Source: Acidobacteriota bacterium (GTDB taxonomy: Bacteria; Acidobacteriota; Blastocatellia; Pyrinomonadales; Pyrinomonadaceae). Taken from it: a stretch of DNA of 11,794 nt. The notes under the pieces were generated by a model that was not told where the DNA came from, ran no database searches, and saw only the letters and a program-made list of their open reading frames with translations. The stretch covers positions 1-11,794 of the forward strand of contig JAKOSS010000073.1 in assembly GCA_029777145.1 (NCBI GenBank). The letters run 5' to 3'. Positions 5,451 through 11,794 of the stretch are shown here, in pieces; position 1 is the stretch's first letter, and each line of letters opens with the position of its first letter. The translations under genes were made by a program, and so were the position numbers.

Positions 5451-8036
5451 ATGAAACGAAGTATCGCATTTCTTCTTGTGGCCTCGCTCGTGTTCGCGTT
5501 GGCCGTACCCGGTTTTTCGCAGAAGTCGTCGAGGTCTGCCGAACGGCCGCCGGTGTCCGGATCGGAAACCGGGGTTGAGGCCACCGCCATATCCGACGGC
5601 AACGGGGCTCTCATCAGGTGGTCGACGAGCGGCGAACGGAACGTCATCGGATTCCATGTCTACCGGGCAGGGAAGAGCGGGTCGGACGTGCCCGTTTCCG
5701 GGCTGATCCCCGGCGGTTATCTGCGTTCGCGCCTCGCGGATGGCTTCAACGGCGATTACGTTTACTTCGATCCCGCCGGGCGTGATTCCGACACGTATGT
5801 CATTCAATCGCTTGAAGTTGGCGGAAAACAGCGGAACGTCGCCTCGGCCGAGGTCGTCGCCGTGCCCGATCTGCAACGGTTCGCCGGACGCTCGTCCGCG
5901 GAATTCGCGGCGGCTTCGAAAGCACCGGGTTTCGTCGACGTTTCGACCAACAAACTTCCGAACGATCTCGCGAAAGAGGTCGAGGGCAGCAGCCTCTCGC
6001 CGAACCTGCCGTCGCAGCGTGCCGTCGCGGCGCAGCCGGGCGTCAAGATCTTCGTCAAGGAAAAAGGACTCTACCGCGTGACGCGTGCGCAGCTTGAGAC
6101 CGCCGGTTTCGACGTCAACACTCCGGGATCGAACTGGCAGCTTTTCACCGACGGCAACGAGCAATCGATCATCGTCGCGCCGGACGATTCATATATCGAG
6201 TTTCTCGGCGAGGGGATGGATACGCTGGAAAGTTCGCAGCGCGCCTACTTCCTGGTCGCCGGCGCGTCGGCCGGAAAGCGGATGGGCACGAACGTCATCA
6301 GGCCGCTGAATGCGCCGGTGGCATCGCGCGGCTTCCGTCAGACATTTGAACGCCGCGAGCGCGCCTCCTATTTGAGCGGGATCCTGAACGGGGACGAGGA
6401 AAATTTCTTCAGTTCGCAGGTCATCGCCAACAGCTCGACGCTGTCGTACACTTTGCCGCTGTCGGCGATCGACTTCACGTCGCCATGGAGCAAGATCCGA
6501 TTTTCGCTGCAGGGCTTGACGGTCAATCCGCATGAGGTTCAGATCACCGTCAACGGTCAGCCGATGCCGGCGAACATCGCATTTCAGGGGCAAACGAAAG
6601 GCGTCGGCGAGTTCGACATCAGCACCGCGAACCTGATCGAAGGCAACAACACGATCCAATTCCATGCGCTTGCGGGCTCAAACGACTTTGTTCTGATCGA
6701 CAAGGTTTCTGTCGAGTACTCGCGCACGTTTGCCGCGAGCCAGAACCGGCTGGCCTTTTTCACTTCGATGTACAAGACGGCCCGCCTGACGGGCTTCGCG
6801 TCGGCGAATGTCCGGGTCTTCGACCTGACCGAGACCGACCGTCCGACCATCGTCGACAACCTGCACGCCGTCGCCAACGGTCCGACGTTCGATCTGCCGA
6901 TTCCTTCCAACCGCAGCCGCTCGCTCTACGCGGTCGAGGATTCAGGGATCATGACGCCGCTGTCGATCGTCCGGAATTACCCGTCGACGCTCTCGTCCAC
7001 GGCGAACGCCGCGGGGATGATCATCGTGACCCACCGCGACTGGCTGACGGAGGCGCAGACGTGGGCCGATTACCGCACTTCGATGGGAGTGAACGCGGTT
7101 GTCGTCGACGTCGCGGACATCTTCGACGAGTTCAGTTACGGGGTCCAGAGCGCGGTCGGAATGACGGCATTCTTCCAATACGCAACCCAGAACTGGCAAA
7201 CCCCGCCGCAGTACATCCTGCTGATGGGCGACTCAACGTACGATCCGAAGAATTACGGCAACTTTGCCTACAACACGTTCGTTCCGACGGAGTTGGTCGA
7301 CACGCTTTACGAGGAGACGGGCAGCGACGAAGCGCTGTGCGATTTCAACAACGACGGGCTCGCCGAGATCGCGGTCGGCCGCATTCCGGCTCGAAACGGA
7401 ACCGACGTCATGCAGATGCTGGCGAAAACGACGCAGTTCGAGAGCACAATTTCGAACGGTCTCGACCGCGGGGCGCTGTTCGTCGCCGATCAACCCATCG
7501 GATACGATTTCGACGGCGTTAACAATCGGGTCGCGCAGCAATTGCCGCCGTCGATGCCGAAGGTCTTTGTCTCGCGAAACGTTCCGAATCCGGATCCGCG
7601 AACACTGCTTCTGACGGAACTGAATTCGGGACATTTCCTGGTCAACTACTCCGGGCACGGATCGACTTTGTTCTGGGCCGATTCAGGCTTTTATCACAAG
7701 AATGACATCGCATCGATGACGAATCAGGACGCGTATTCGCTGTTCACTTTGCTGACTTGCCTTAACGGCTATTTCGTTTCGCCATATTTCGACGTCTTCG
7801 CTGAAACGGCGATCAAGACGCCCGGGCGCGGCGCGGTGGCCGCTTGGGCATCCTCGGGGCGGACGACGCCGGACGTGCAGGAAGTGATGGCGACCCGGTT
7901 CTACAACCAGATCGGACTCGGGACGATCACGCACATGGGAGATCTCGTCAAGGATGCGAAACAGAGTCTGATCGGCGGTCGCGACGTGCGGCTATCATGG
8001 ACGCTGCTCGGCGATCCGGCGATGAAGGTCCGCTGA
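5451..8036 (+). CDS. Secreted C25 (gingipain-type) cysteine peptidase
   Basis: This 861-residue protein has a signal peptide (about 1-23, MKRS then a hydrophobic core, cleavage near GFS/Q). Residues 43-135 resemble a fibronectin-III domain (ALIRWSTSGERN, GFHVYRAG). Around 196-270 is the pro-region-type block with GLYRVTRAQLETAGF that precedes many C25 catalytic domains. A beta-sandwich-like stretch spans about 315-425. The peptidase domain runs from about 505 to the end and contains IIVTHRDWL, YILLMGDSTYDP, DFNNDGLAEIAVGRIPA (631-647), His736 in NYSGHGS and Cys770 in LLTCLNGYF. The last two match the His/Cys dyad of the caspase-like fold. The protein stops right after LLGDPAMKV, with no C-terminal sorting domain. 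Cleavage specificity cannot be read from the sequence. The start is set by AGGGA at 5441-5445, and a terminator follows at 8057. It is probably an extracellular or periplasmic endopeptidase made as a zymogen. Confidence 0.92.
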   Translation: MKRSIAFLLVASLVFALAVPGFSQKSSRSAERPPVSGSETGVEATAISDGNGALIRWSTSGERNVIGFHVYRAGKSGSDVPVSGLIPGGYLRSRLADGFNGDYVYFDPAGRDSDTYVIQSLEVGGKQRNVASAEVVAVPDLQRFAGRSSAEFAAASKAPGFVDVSTNKLPNDLAKEVEGSSLSPNLPSQRAVAAQPGVKIFVKEKGLYRVTRAQLETAGFDVNTPGSNWQLFTDGNEQSIIVAPDDSYIEFLGEGMDTLESSQRAYFLVAGASAGKRMGTNVIRPLNAPVASRGFRQTFERRERASYLSGILNGDEENFFSSQVIANSSTLSYTLPLSAIDFTSPWSKIRFSLQGLTVNPHEVQITVNGQPMPANIAFQGQTKGVGEFDISTANLIEGNNTIQFHALAGSNDFVLIDKVSVEYSRTFAASQNRLAFFTSMYKTARLTGFASANVRVFDLTETDRPTIVDNLHAVANGPTFDLPIPSNRSRSLYAVEDSGIMTPLSIVRNYPSTLSSTANAAGMIIVTHRDWLTEAQTWADYRTSMGVNAVVVDVADIFDEFSYGVQSAVGMTAFFQYATQNWQTPPQYILLMGDSTYDPKNYGNFAYNTFVPTELVDTLYEETGSDEALCDFNNDGLAEIAVGRIPARNGTDVMQMLAKTTQFESTISNGLDRGALFVADQPIGYDFDGVNNRVAQQLPPSMPKVFVSRNVPNPDPRTLLLTELNSGHFLVNYSGHGSTLFWADSGFYHKNDIASMTNQDAYSLFTLLTCLNGYFVSPYFDVFAETAIKTPGRGAVAAWASSGRTTPDVQEVMATRFYNQIGLGTITHMGDLVKDAKQSLIGGRDVRLSWTLLGDPAMKVR

Positions 8037-8056
8037 CAGATTGCGAATCCTCGAAT

Positions 8057-8097
8057 CCGGGTGCAGGTCGTTGAACGGTCTGCACCCGGTAACTTTT
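8057..8097 (+). terminator. Strong hairpin terminator after the C25 peptidase
   Basis: CCGGGTGCAG (8057-8066) and CTGCACCCGG (8080-8089) pair perfectly over 10 bp. The inner bases extend the stem by up to five further pairs, two of them wobbles, leaving a 3-nt loop. A short T run (8094-8097) follows after TAAC, so the tail is imperfect. It separates the peptidase from the following P5C dehydrogenase, which has its own promoter-like sequence. Confidence 0.75.
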
Positions 8098-8107
8098 GGG
8101 CGATTAC

Positions 8108-8136
8108 TTGCCTAAATACCTGACTGTTCTTATCAT
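8108..8136 (+). promoter_or_regulatory. Sigma-70-type promoter for the P5C dehydrogenase unit
   Basis: TTGCCT (8108-8113), exactly 17 nt, then TATCAT (8131-8136). The -10 matches consensus at 5/6 and the -35 at 4/6. It lies just beyond the hairpin at 8057-8097 and would give a leader of about 20 nt carrying AGGAGA (8151-8156), 7 nt before the ATG at 8164. Confidence 0.55.
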
Positions 8137-8163
8137 CGATATAGCTACGCAGGAGACAAATCT

Positions 8164-9738
8164 ATGCAGACACAAAGGGTTTTGGATGAATTCAAGAATG
8201 AACCGTTCACCGATTTCACGGTGCCGGCGAACGCGGATGCGTACCGGAACGCGGTTGCGGTGGTCAGGCAGGAACTCGGACGGGAATACCCGATCCTGAT
8301 CGACGGCGAGAAGATCACGCTTTCCGAGAAGTTCGAGAGCTACAATCCGTCGAACAAATCGGAGGTCGTCGGTGTCTTTTCCGAGGTCGACGTCGATGCG
8401 GATGCGCTCGTCAACCGGGCGATCGAGGCCGCCTCGGAGGCATTCAAGACATGGCGCAACGTTCCCGCCGCGGAACGCGCCGAATATCTTTTCAAAGCGG
8501 CGGCGATCATTCGCGAGCGGAAGCATTATTTTTCGTCGTGGATGACGTTTGAGACCGGCAAGACGTGGGCCGAGGCCGACGGCGACACCGCCGAGGCGAT
8601 TGATTTCCTCGAATTTTACGGACGTGAAATGATCCGCTGGTCCGAACCGCAGCCGATCACGCCGTCGCCGCTTCCGGAGATCAACACCGTCGAGTATATT
8701 CCGCTCGGCGTCGGCGCCATCATTCCGCCGTGGAATTTTCCGCTCGCGATCATGGTCGGAATGACGAGCGCGGCGATCGTCGCCGGCAACACGGTCGTGC
8801 TCAAGCCGTCGTCCGATTCACCGACGATCGCGGCGAAGTTCATCGAGGTGCTCGAAGAGGTCGGACTGCCGAAAGGCGTCGTCAATTTCGTCACCGGAAG
8901 CGCCGCGACCGGAAATGCGATGGTCATGCATCCGAAGACGCGGTTCATCTCGTTCACCGGTTCGAAACAGGTCGGGCTGCATATCAACGAACAGGCGGCC
9001 AAGACCCGACCGGGCCAGATCTGGATCAAGCGCGTCGTCGCCGAAATGGGCGGCAAGGACGCGATCGTCGTCGCCGACGATGCCGATCTCGACGCGGCCG
9101 CGGCCGGAGTCGTCGCCTCGGCGTTCGGCTATCAGGGTCAGAAATGCTCGGCGTGTTCGCGCCTCATCGTCGATGAGAAGGTCCACGGGCCGCTGGTCGC
9201 GAAGGTCGTCGAACTGACGAAGAAACTGAAGGTCGGACAGCCGACCGAGGCCGATTCGAACGTCGCGTCGGTGATCAACAAGCGATCGTTCGACACGACC
9301 TTGAGCTATATCAAGAAAGGTCTCGACGAGGGCGGCGTGCTCCTCGCCGGCGGCACCGGAAACGACGAGACCGGCTACTTCATTGAACCGACGATCATCG
9401 ACAACGTCGAACCGGGCGCGACCATCGAACAGGAGGAAATTTTTGCTCCGGTGCTGGCGGTTATCAAGGCGCGCGACTTCGATCATGCGCTCGAGATCGC
9501 CAACGATACCGAATTCGGTTTGACCGGAGCGTTGTATTCGGCTGATGAGGACCGGTTGGAACGAGCGAAACGCGAGTTCTTCGTCGGCAACCTCTACCTC
9601 AACCGAAAATGTACCGGCGCATTGGTCGGGGTTCACCCGTTCGGCGGGTTCAACATGTCCGGCACGGACTCGAAAGCCGGCGGACGCGAATACCTGTTGC
9701 AGTTCATGCAGGCCAAATCGATTGCGAAGAAAATATGA
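8164..9738 (+). CDS. rocA: 1-pyrroline-5-carboxylate dehydrogenase (L-glutamate gamma-semialdehyde dehydrogenase)
   Basis: This 524-residue cytosolic aldehyde dehydrogenase oxidises glutamate semialdehyde (in equilibrium with pyrroline-5-carboxylate) to glutamate using NAD+. It is the last step of proline and arginine breakdown. Length and sequence pattern match the monofunctional Bacillus/Thermus type. Catalytic residues are visible: Asn191 in PPWNFP, Lys214 in VVLKPSS, Glu294 in VAEMGGKD and the nucleophile Cys328 in GYQGQKCSACSR. The C-terminal GGFNMSGTDSKAGG segment is typical for P5C dehydrogenases and distinguishes them from general aldehyde dehydrogenases. A strong AGGAGA Shine-Dalgarno 7 nt upstream fixes the start. 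No proline dehydrogenase is adjacent. The last codons overlap the start of the exported protein at 9735 through ATGA, so the two genes share a transcript. Confidence 0.95.
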   Translation: MQTQRVLDEFKNEPFTDFTVPANADAYRNAVAVVRQELGREYPILIDGEKITLSEKFESYNPSNKSEVVGVFSEVDVDADALVNRAIEAASEAFKTWRNVPAAERAEYLFKAAAIIRERKHYFSSWMTFETGKTWAEADGDTAEAIDFLEFYGREMIRWSEPQPITPSPLPEINTVEYIPLGVGAIIPPWNFPLAIMVGMTSAAIVAGNTVVLKPSSDSPTIAAKFIEVLEEVGLPKGVVNFVTGSAATGNAMVMHPKTRFISFTGSKQVGLHINEQAAKTRPGQIWIKRVVAEMGGKDAIVVADDADLDAAAAGVVASAFGYQGQKCSACSRLIVDEKVHGPLVAKVVELTKKLKVGQPTEADSNVASVINKRSFDTTLSYIKKGLDEGGVLLAGGTGNDETGYFIEPTIIDNVEPGATIEQEEIFAPVLAVIKARDFDHALEIANDTEFGLTGALYSADEDRLERAKREFFVGNLYLNRKCTGALVGVHPFGGFNMSGTDSKAGGREYLLQFMQAKSIAKKI

Positions 9739-10622
9739 AAAAATTATTGCTCCTGGCAGTTGTACTCGGGCTGATTCCGATCGTGGCGGCGGCGCAGAAA
9801 CGCCGTCCGGCCGCGACTCCCCCGACGGCGGTCTTTGCGGTTCTGAATGACGGCAGATCGGTCGAGCCGATCGCCAAGATCCAGGGCGGCAAATTGTCCG
9901 AACTTTCCGGCGGCGACGACGATCAGGCGACGCTCAAGAAGTTCATCGCCGCCTATTACAAACCGAAAACGAAATACACGCTCGTCTTCGGCGGTGCGAA
10001 TGCCGGAACGGTAACGATCAATTCTTCGAACTCCGAGAGCGAATGCGCGCGGAACATGGCGGAGGTAACGGTGACATCGACCAAGGCCAAACTGAAAGGC
10101 CTCGTGATGGCTCTCGCGACCAGTGCGGCGGTCAAAGGTTCGGGTGTCAGGCGGTTGCCGACGGCGGCCGAGCGCTCGGCGGCGGAAGCCCTGGTCCGGG
10201 CCGAATTCACCAAGCAGAAAGTCGGCGCGAAGAACCTCAAGTACCACAACCTGACCGCGCTCGATCTGAACTCGGACGGCGTCGCCGAACTTGTCGGGTC
10301 GTTTTGGGTCGAGCCGAGCGCCACCGAACGCGCCGCATTGTTCTTTATCGCCGCGAAAGGTGCCGACGGCAAGTATTCGTTCGGCTATTCGGATTACAAG
10401 ACCTTCAAGAACGACGAGGTCATGAGCGGAGACGTGAAAGATACCGACACCGGCATCTATCATGAACTTTTGCTCGACGTTCTCGACGTCGACGGCGACG
10501 GCAAAGCCGAGGTCTTCACGTATGTTCAGGCCTTCGAGGGCGCCGGTTTCAATGCCTACACCGAAAAGGACGGCAAATGGGAACGGATCTTCGAGGGTTC
10601 GAACTACCATTGCGGTTACTGA
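9735..10622 (+). CDS. Exported protein with two DxDxDG-like loops, function unknown
   Basis: This 295-residue protein has a signal peptide: MKK, a leucine-rich core, and VAAAQ with cleavage near Ala20/Gln21. I chose the ATG at 9735 because the signal peptide begins there and it overlaps the rocA stop as ATGA. A longer open frame from 9609 adds 42 residues that are only rocA read in another frame. Residues 165-295 contain two similar acidic loops, DLNSDGVAE (177-185) and DVDGDGKAEV (251-260). Each is followed by a hydrophobic strand, as in FG-GAP/VCBS-type or EF-hand-like calcium-binding loops. The middle part has a SSNSESEC segment and a single internal Cys104, with Cys293 near the end. A secreted, calcium-binding beta-rich protein is plausible, but no enzyme motif is visible. 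Coupling to a cytosolic dehydrogenase has no obvious functional explanation. Confidence 0.82.
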   Translation: MKKLLLLAVVLGLIPIVAAAQKRRPAATPPTAVFAVLNDGRSVEPIAKIQGGKLSELSGGDDDQATLKKFIAAYYKPKTKYTLVFGGANAGTVTINSSNSESECARNMAEVTVTSTKAKLKGLVMALATSAAVKGSGVRRLPTAAERSAAEALVRAEFTKQKVGAKNLKYHNLTALDLNSDGVAELVGSFWVEPSATERAALFFIAAKGADGKYSFGYSDYKTFKNDEVMSGDVKDTDTGIYHELLLDVLDVDGDGKAEVFTYVQAFEGAGFNAYTEKDGKWERIFEGSNYHCGY

Positions 10623-10640
10623 TCGATGATCGATCCCGGG

Positions 10641-10681
10641 ACCGTCAGAAAATGTCGCGTCAAAGCATTTTCTGACGGTTT
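10641..10681 (+). terminator. Long hairpin between the rocA unit and fmt
   Basis: ACCGTCAGAAAATG (10641-10654) and CATTTTCTGACGGT (10666-10679) form a perfect 14-bp stem with an 11-nt loop. Only a short TTT tail follows (10679-10681). It begins 19 nt after the stop of the exported protein and ends about 10 nt before the fmt start. It probably ends the rocA transcript. The weak T tail means some readthrough into fmt is likely. Confidence 0.68.
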
Positions 10682-10690
10682 CCTGCGTCA

Positions 10691-11623
10691 ATGAACAGCA
10701 TGCGAATCGTTTTCATGGGAACTCCTCAAGCGGCCGTGCCGAGTCTCGCGCGGCTTTTGAGCGACGGTCACGAAGTCTGTGCGGTCTACACTCAAACGGA
10801 CCGTCCGTCGGGCCGGGGCAACCGCCTGACGCCGCCGCCGGTGAAGACGTTCGCGACCGAAGCCGGCTTGCCGGTTCTGCAGCCGCTCAGGATCCGGACG
10901 GACGATGCGATCGCCGAGTTCCGTTCGTTCGCCGCCGACGTCGCGGTCGTCGTCGCGTTCGGAAGGATCCTGCCCAAATCGTACCTCGAGGCTTTCCGGT
11001 TCGGCGCGGTAAACGTCCATTTCTCCCTGCTGCCGAAATATCGCGGCGCTGCTCCGGTCAACTGGGCGATCGCGAACGGCGAAACGGTCACGGGCGTGAC
11101 CACGATGCAGATGGACGTGGGGCTCGACACGGGCGACATTCTGCTTCAGCGAGAAGTCGCGATCGGCGATGACGAGAACGCCGCCGAATTGATGGCGCGC
11201 CTCTCGGATGTCGGTGCCGAACTTCTTTCCGAAACACTTGCCGGAATCGGAGAAATCGCGCCGCGTCGTCAGGACGAGTCGGCTGCGACCCTGGCACCGA
11301 TCATGAAAAAAGAAGACGGACGGATCGACTGGTCCCGGCCCGCACGGGAGATCGCCGACCGCATACGCGCCTTCCAGCCGTTCCCGACCAGTTTTACGAG
11401 CCATGACGGACGAAAACTGACGTTTTGGAAGGCGACGGCAACCGCTGAATCCGCGTCCGCCAAATCCGGTGAGATCGTGAGCGCGGACCGTGAACTCAAG
11501 ATCGCATGCGGCGCCGGAACAGTCTTGTCGATAAGTGAACTTCAGGCCGAAGGAAAGCGGCGGATGAGCGTCCGTGATTATCTCAATGGAGTCAGGCTGC
11601 GCGCCGGGGAGAGATTCTCGTGA
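10691..11623 (+). CDS. fmt: Methionyl-tRNA formyltransferase
   Basis: This 310-residue enzyme formylates initiator Met-tRNA using 10-formyltetrahydrofolate, which is needed for normal bacterial translation initiation. The N-terminal Rossmann-type domain begins RIVFMGTP. The catalytic trio is present as Asn108 and His110 in NVHFSLLPKYRGAAP and Asp146 in VGLDTGD, with the same numbering as the E. coli enzyme. A C-terminal OB-like domain (about 205-310) includes IDWSRPAREIADRIRAFQPFP, typical of Fmt. Two ATG codons are possible, at 10691 and 10700. The second begins exactly at MRIVFMG, the usual family start, and neither has a Shine-Dalgarno sequence. The def (peptide deformylase) gene that often precedes fmt is absent here. 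The stop overlaps the GTG of the next gene as GTGA, which indicates translational coupling. Confidence 0.96.
   Translation: MNSMRIVFMGTPQAAVPSLARLLSDGHEVCAVYTQTDRPSGRGNRLTPPPVKTFATEAGLPVLQPLRIRTDDAIAEFRSFAADVAVVVAFGRILPKSYLEAFRFGAVNVHFSLLPKYRGAAPVNWAIANGETVTGVTTMQMDVGLDTGDILLQREVAIGDDENAAELMARLSDVGAELLSETLAGIGEIAPRRQDESAATLAPIMKKEDGRIDWSRPAREIADRIRAFQPFPTSFTSHDGRKLTFWKATATAESASAKSGEIVSADRELKIACGAGTVLSISELQAEGKRRMSVRDYLNGVRLRAGERFS
11606..11613 (+). promoter_or_regulatory. Ribosome binding site that sets the GTG start of trhO
   Basis: GGGGAGAG lies inside the last fmt codons, 6 nt before GTG at 11620-11622. Together with the 4-nt overlap it supports GTG as the true start of the following gene. 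Confidence 0.7.
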
Positions 11624-11794
11624 ATCCCGAAAACGTGCGCGTTGCCGCATTTTACGAATTCAAGAAGCTTTCGGATCTTCCGGAAATGAAGCGAAGGCTT
11701 TTCGACGCGATGACGTCGCATGCGATCCTCGGAACGATCATCATCGCTCCCGAAGGCTACAATGCGACCGTTTCCGGAAACTCGGACGAACTCA
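11620..11794 (+). CDS. trhO: TrhO/YceA-type tRNA uridine(34) hydroxylase, N-terminal part
   Basis: This is a partial gene of 58 complete codons, cut by the right edge. The translation contains VAAFYEFKKLSDLPEMK, then HAILGTIIIAPEGYNATVSGNSDEL. The pairing of an FY-x-F start with G-T-I-x-x-APEG-x-N-x-TVSG is the N-terminal signature of the YceA/TrhO family. Its members are rhodanese-domain proteins that hydroxylate uridine 34 of some tRNAs to 5-hydroxyuridine. The rhodanese domain with its active-site cysteine lies outside the window, so catalytic competence cannot be judged. It starts with GTG overlapping the fmt stop. Pairing with fmt makes a small tRNA-related operon. Confidence 0.85.
   Translation, partial: MNPENVRVAAFYEFKKLSDLPEMKRRLFDAMTSHAILGTIIIAPEGYNATVSGNSDEL

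Noticed and set aside
9744..11650. Two long leftward open frames (9744-10691 and 10688-11650)
   Set aside because: They lie opposite the exported protein and fmt. They have Arg-rich, low-information translations typical of reverse frames in GC-rich genes.
1..11794. CRISPR array, tRNA/rRNA gene, insertion sequence, toxin-antitoxin or defence system
   Set aside because: I saw no regularly spaced direct repeats, no cloverleaf-like sequence, no transposase or terminal inverted repeats, and no defence-type domains. The window is filled by the genes listed.

Overview
This window reads as an ordinary stretch of a bacterial chromosome with moderately high GC content. Gene density is high and coding runs on both strands. 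The organism is probably an acidobacterium of the Blastocatellia / Pyrinomonadaceae type. This is inference from three things: the mixture of exported proteins of unknown function, the tandem zinc-ribbon membrane proteins with a shared tail, and the protein style. No 16S gene or phylogenetic marker is present, so the placement is tentative. I see no phage, insertion sequence, CRISPR array, tRNA or rRNA.

Layout. From 1 to 1204 two genes run leftward: an exported helical protein (272-1204) and, 13 bp downstream of it, the start of a CrtC-like (carotenoid hydratase / lipocalin-like) protein that runs off the left edge. A 200-bp divergent spacer carries a good sigma-70-type promoter for the leftward pair. 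Rightward from 1405 come a small OB-fold-like lipoprotein, a compact terminator, a DinB-like protein whose start codon lies 3 nt past that terminator, and two tandem zinc-ribbon / two-helix membrane paralogues (2388-3503). These meet the 3' end of a leftward gamma-glutamyltranspeptidase (3497-5248) tail to tail, with a 7-bp overlap.

A second divergent spacer (5249-5450) contains two perfect palindromes and a promoter-like pair. It leads into a large gingipain-type (C25) secreted cysteine peptidase (5451-8036) that ends in a strong terminator. Next come a promoter and a Bacillus-type 1-pyrroline-5-carboxylate dehydrogenase (8164-9738). Its stop overlaps the start of an exported protein with two DxDxDG-like loops (9735-10622), followed by another long hairpin. 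The right end is a translation-related pair: methionyl-tRNA formyltransferase (fmt) overlapping by 4 nt the start of a TrhO/YceA-type tRNA uridine hydroxylase, which is cut off at the edge.

How the genes could work together. The exported C25 peptidase, the exported gamma-glutamyltranspeptidase and the cytosolic P5C dehydrogenase all fit use of peptides and amino acids that feeds into glutamate. They are separate transcription units, so this is a loose theme and not a demonstrated pathway. The rest looks like housekeeping genes mixed with lineage-specific envelope proteins. I found no convincing new multi-gene system. The most unusual items are the C25 peptidase without a sorting tail, the zinc-ribbon pair with its conserved C-terminal motif, and the terminator that appears to contain the next gene's promoter.
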